Below, piece after piece: positions 5,166 through 6,389 of a DNA stretch of 6,389 bases (its first letter is position 1; each line of letters begins with the position of its first letter). The DNA is from Desulfobacteraceae bacterium (GTDB lineage: Bacteria > Desulfobacterota > DSM-4660 > Desulfatiglandales > Desulfatiglandaceae), in contig CP070700.1 of assembly GCA_020349865.1 (NCBI GenBank), positions 881,795 through 888,183 of the forward strand, given 5' to 3'. Below the pieces are notes generated by a model. That model worked only from the letters and a program-made list of their open reading frames with translations, was not told the origin of the DNA and did not search any database. A program made the translations under genes and the position numbers.

Positions 5166-6389
5166 CTATTTAACGATGACGGCATGAAACTTACAGGCAT
5201 CGTAACAGATGCCGCACTTGATACACTCATCTTGATGTAACTCGTGGGGCTTTTTCTTATCACCGGTAATGGCCTCCTGTGGGCATTTGAGGGCACAAAG
5301 ATGGCAGCCATTGCAGGCTTCTTCGTCAATCTCGTAATGGAAAAGTGCTTTACAGACCCCTGCCGGGCACTTCTTGTCTTTGATATGGGCCTCGTACTCA
5401 TCGCGGAAGTAGCGTATGGTGGTGAGTACCGGGTTGGGGGCCGATGTCCCCAATCCGCACAATGAAAATTTCTGGATCATGGTTCCCAGTTCTTCAAGAA
5501 GCTCGACATCGCCTTCTTTACCGTTTCCTTCACAGATGGCGGTTAAAATCTCCAACATCCGCTTAATCCCTTCACGGCAGGGGTTGCATTGTCCGCAGGA
5601 TTCCTCTTTGAGGAAATCCAAAAAGTAACGGGCCACATCCACCATGCAGGTGTCTTCATCCATAACAATCATGCCGCCCGATCCCATTATGGAACCAACC
5701 TCGGCAAGCCTTTGGTAATCTACAGGCAGGTCAAGGAGCATTTCAGGAATGCAGCCCCCTGAAGGGCCGCCTGTTTGAACGGCCTTGAATTTTTTCTTTC
5801 TGGGAATGCCATTTCCGATATTAAACACGATCTCTCTAAGAGCTATTCCCATAGGAACTTCTACGAGACCGGTATTTTTTACCTTTCCAACCAAACTGAA
5901 GACCTTGGTCCCTTTGCTGTCTGCCGTACCCATTCCGGAAAACCAAGGTGCACCTTTTAGTATTATGGCAGGGACATTTGCATAGGTTTCCACGTTATTG
6001 AGGTTTGACGGATTATTTCGAAACCCCTTCTCTACAGTATGAATGTATTTGGCCCGGGGTCTGCCGACTTTTCCCTCCAAAGAGGCCATCAGGGCTGTGG
6101 ACTCGCCGCAAACGAACGCACCCGCACCGGTGGAGATTTTGATGTTGAATGAGAAATCCGTTCCGGCGATGTTTTTCCCAAGCAACCCATAAGCCGCTGC
6201 CTCTTTGATAGCTGTTACCAGTCGCTTGACTGCCAATGGGTATTCATTACGGACATAGATGAATCCCTCATTGGAACCAATGGCCCGTGCGGCAATGAGC
6301 ATCCCTTCAAGAACGCTGTGGGGGTCTCCCTCCAGAATACATCTATCCATATAGGCGCCAGGATCGCCTTCATCGGCGTTGCATATGAC
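5166..6389 (-). CDS. nuoF: NuoF/HndC/HydB-like NADH dehydrogenase subunit, 5'-truncated by window edge
   Basis: The frame stays open to base 6389, so the visible 407 residues are the C-terminal part and the true start lies outside; the ATG at 6348-6350 falls inside a conserved motif and is not the start. The subunit oxidises NAD(P)H with FMN and passes electrons to Fe-S clusters. From the first visible residue: [14 protein letters not shown] (3-16) belongs to the FMN site, [11 protein letters not shown] (88-98) and LEGKVGRPR (104-112) are the Gly-rich FMN/NADH-binding motifs, and CGQCNPC (265-271) with C311 in [10 protein letters not shown] binds the N3-type [4Fe-4S] cluster. The C-terminal ferredoxin has C359/362/365/369 and C389/392/395/399. 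This two-cluster tail is absent from respiratory NuoF and typical of HndC/HydB/HymB-type subunits of soluble hydrogenase or formate dehydrogenase complexes and of BamH-like proteins. About 150-200 N-terminal residues are missing. The likely partner is the downstream NuoG/HdrA fusion. Confidence 0.94.
   Translation of the reverse strand, partial: VICNADEGDPGAYMDRCILEGDPHSVLEGMLIAARAIGSNEGFIYVRNEYPLAVKRLVTAIKEAAAYGLLGKNIAGTDFSFNIKISTGAGAFVCGESTALMASLEGKVGRPRAKYIHTVEKGFRNNPSNLNNVETYANVPAIILKGAPWFSGMGTADSKGTKVFSLVGKVKNTGLVEVPMGIALREIVFNIGNGIPRKKKFKAVQTGGPSGGCIPEMLLDLPVDYQRLAEVGSIMGSGGMIVMDEDTCMVDVARYFLDFLKEESCGQCNPCREGIKRMLEILTAICEGNGKEGDVELLEELGTMIQKFSLCGLGTSAPNPVLTTIRYFRDEYEAHIKDKKCPAGVCKALFHYEIDEEACNGCHLCALKCPQEAITGDKKKPHELHQDECIKCGICYDACKFHAVIVK

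Noticed and set aside
1639..6389. Assignment to the class II benzoyl-CoA reductase (Bam) complex
   Set aside because: BamE (HdrA-like) and BamH (NuoF-like) resemble the two domain types, but no bamB, bamC, bamF, bamG or bamI gene is in the window, and the NuoG-HdrA fusion is not a Bam signature. It remains possible if the genes to the right support it.

Overview
The window looks like chromosomal DNA from an anaerobic, ferredoxin-rich bacterium. The best guess is a sulfate-reducing or syntrophic member of the Desulfobacterota (the former Deltaproteobacteria). This rests on three things: a long HdrA-type flavoprotein next to an NADH-oxidising NuoF-type subunit, moderate GC in the genes, and small interspersed palindromic repeats of a kind I associate with those genomes. 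The assignment is inference; no marker gene is present.

All three supported genes are on the minus strand, so transcription runs right to left. At the right edge is the C-terminal part (407 visible residues) of a NuoF/HndC/HydB-like NAD(P)H dehydrogenase subunit, cut by the window end. After a 293-bp gap comes a 1077-residue fusion protein. It has a NuoG-type [2Fe-2S] N-terminus and a two-cluster ferredoxin module, followed by a partial HdrA copy without its N-terminal FAD fold and then an almost complete HdrA with a C-terminal ferredoxin. A 645-bp AT-rich gap follows, then a TetR/AcrR-family regulator (213 aa), then 351 bp without a convincing gene.

The two enzymes plausibly form one complex. 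NuoF would take electrons from NAD(P)H onto FMN and Fe-S clusters, the NuoG-like N-terminus of the fusion would relay them, and the HdrA FAD would either bifurcate them or pass them on to ferredoxin and a second acceptor. No HdrB, HdrC, MvhD or hydrogenase subunit is in view, so the other partners are unknown. The TetR protein resembles acyl-CoA-responsive regulators and may control this operon, possibly through a palindrome that overlaps a promoter just behind the hdrA-like stop codon.

Each of the three intergenic gaps contains a different non-coding element bounded by inverted repeats. One of 185 bp (112-296) has 19-bp ends. One of 302 bp (1008-1309) has long ends and a 7-bp flanking direct repeat, and lies just upstream of the TetR start codon. 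One of 131 bp (4930-5060) lies inside the putative nuoF-hdrA transcript. These elements and the fused HdrA are the main points of interest.
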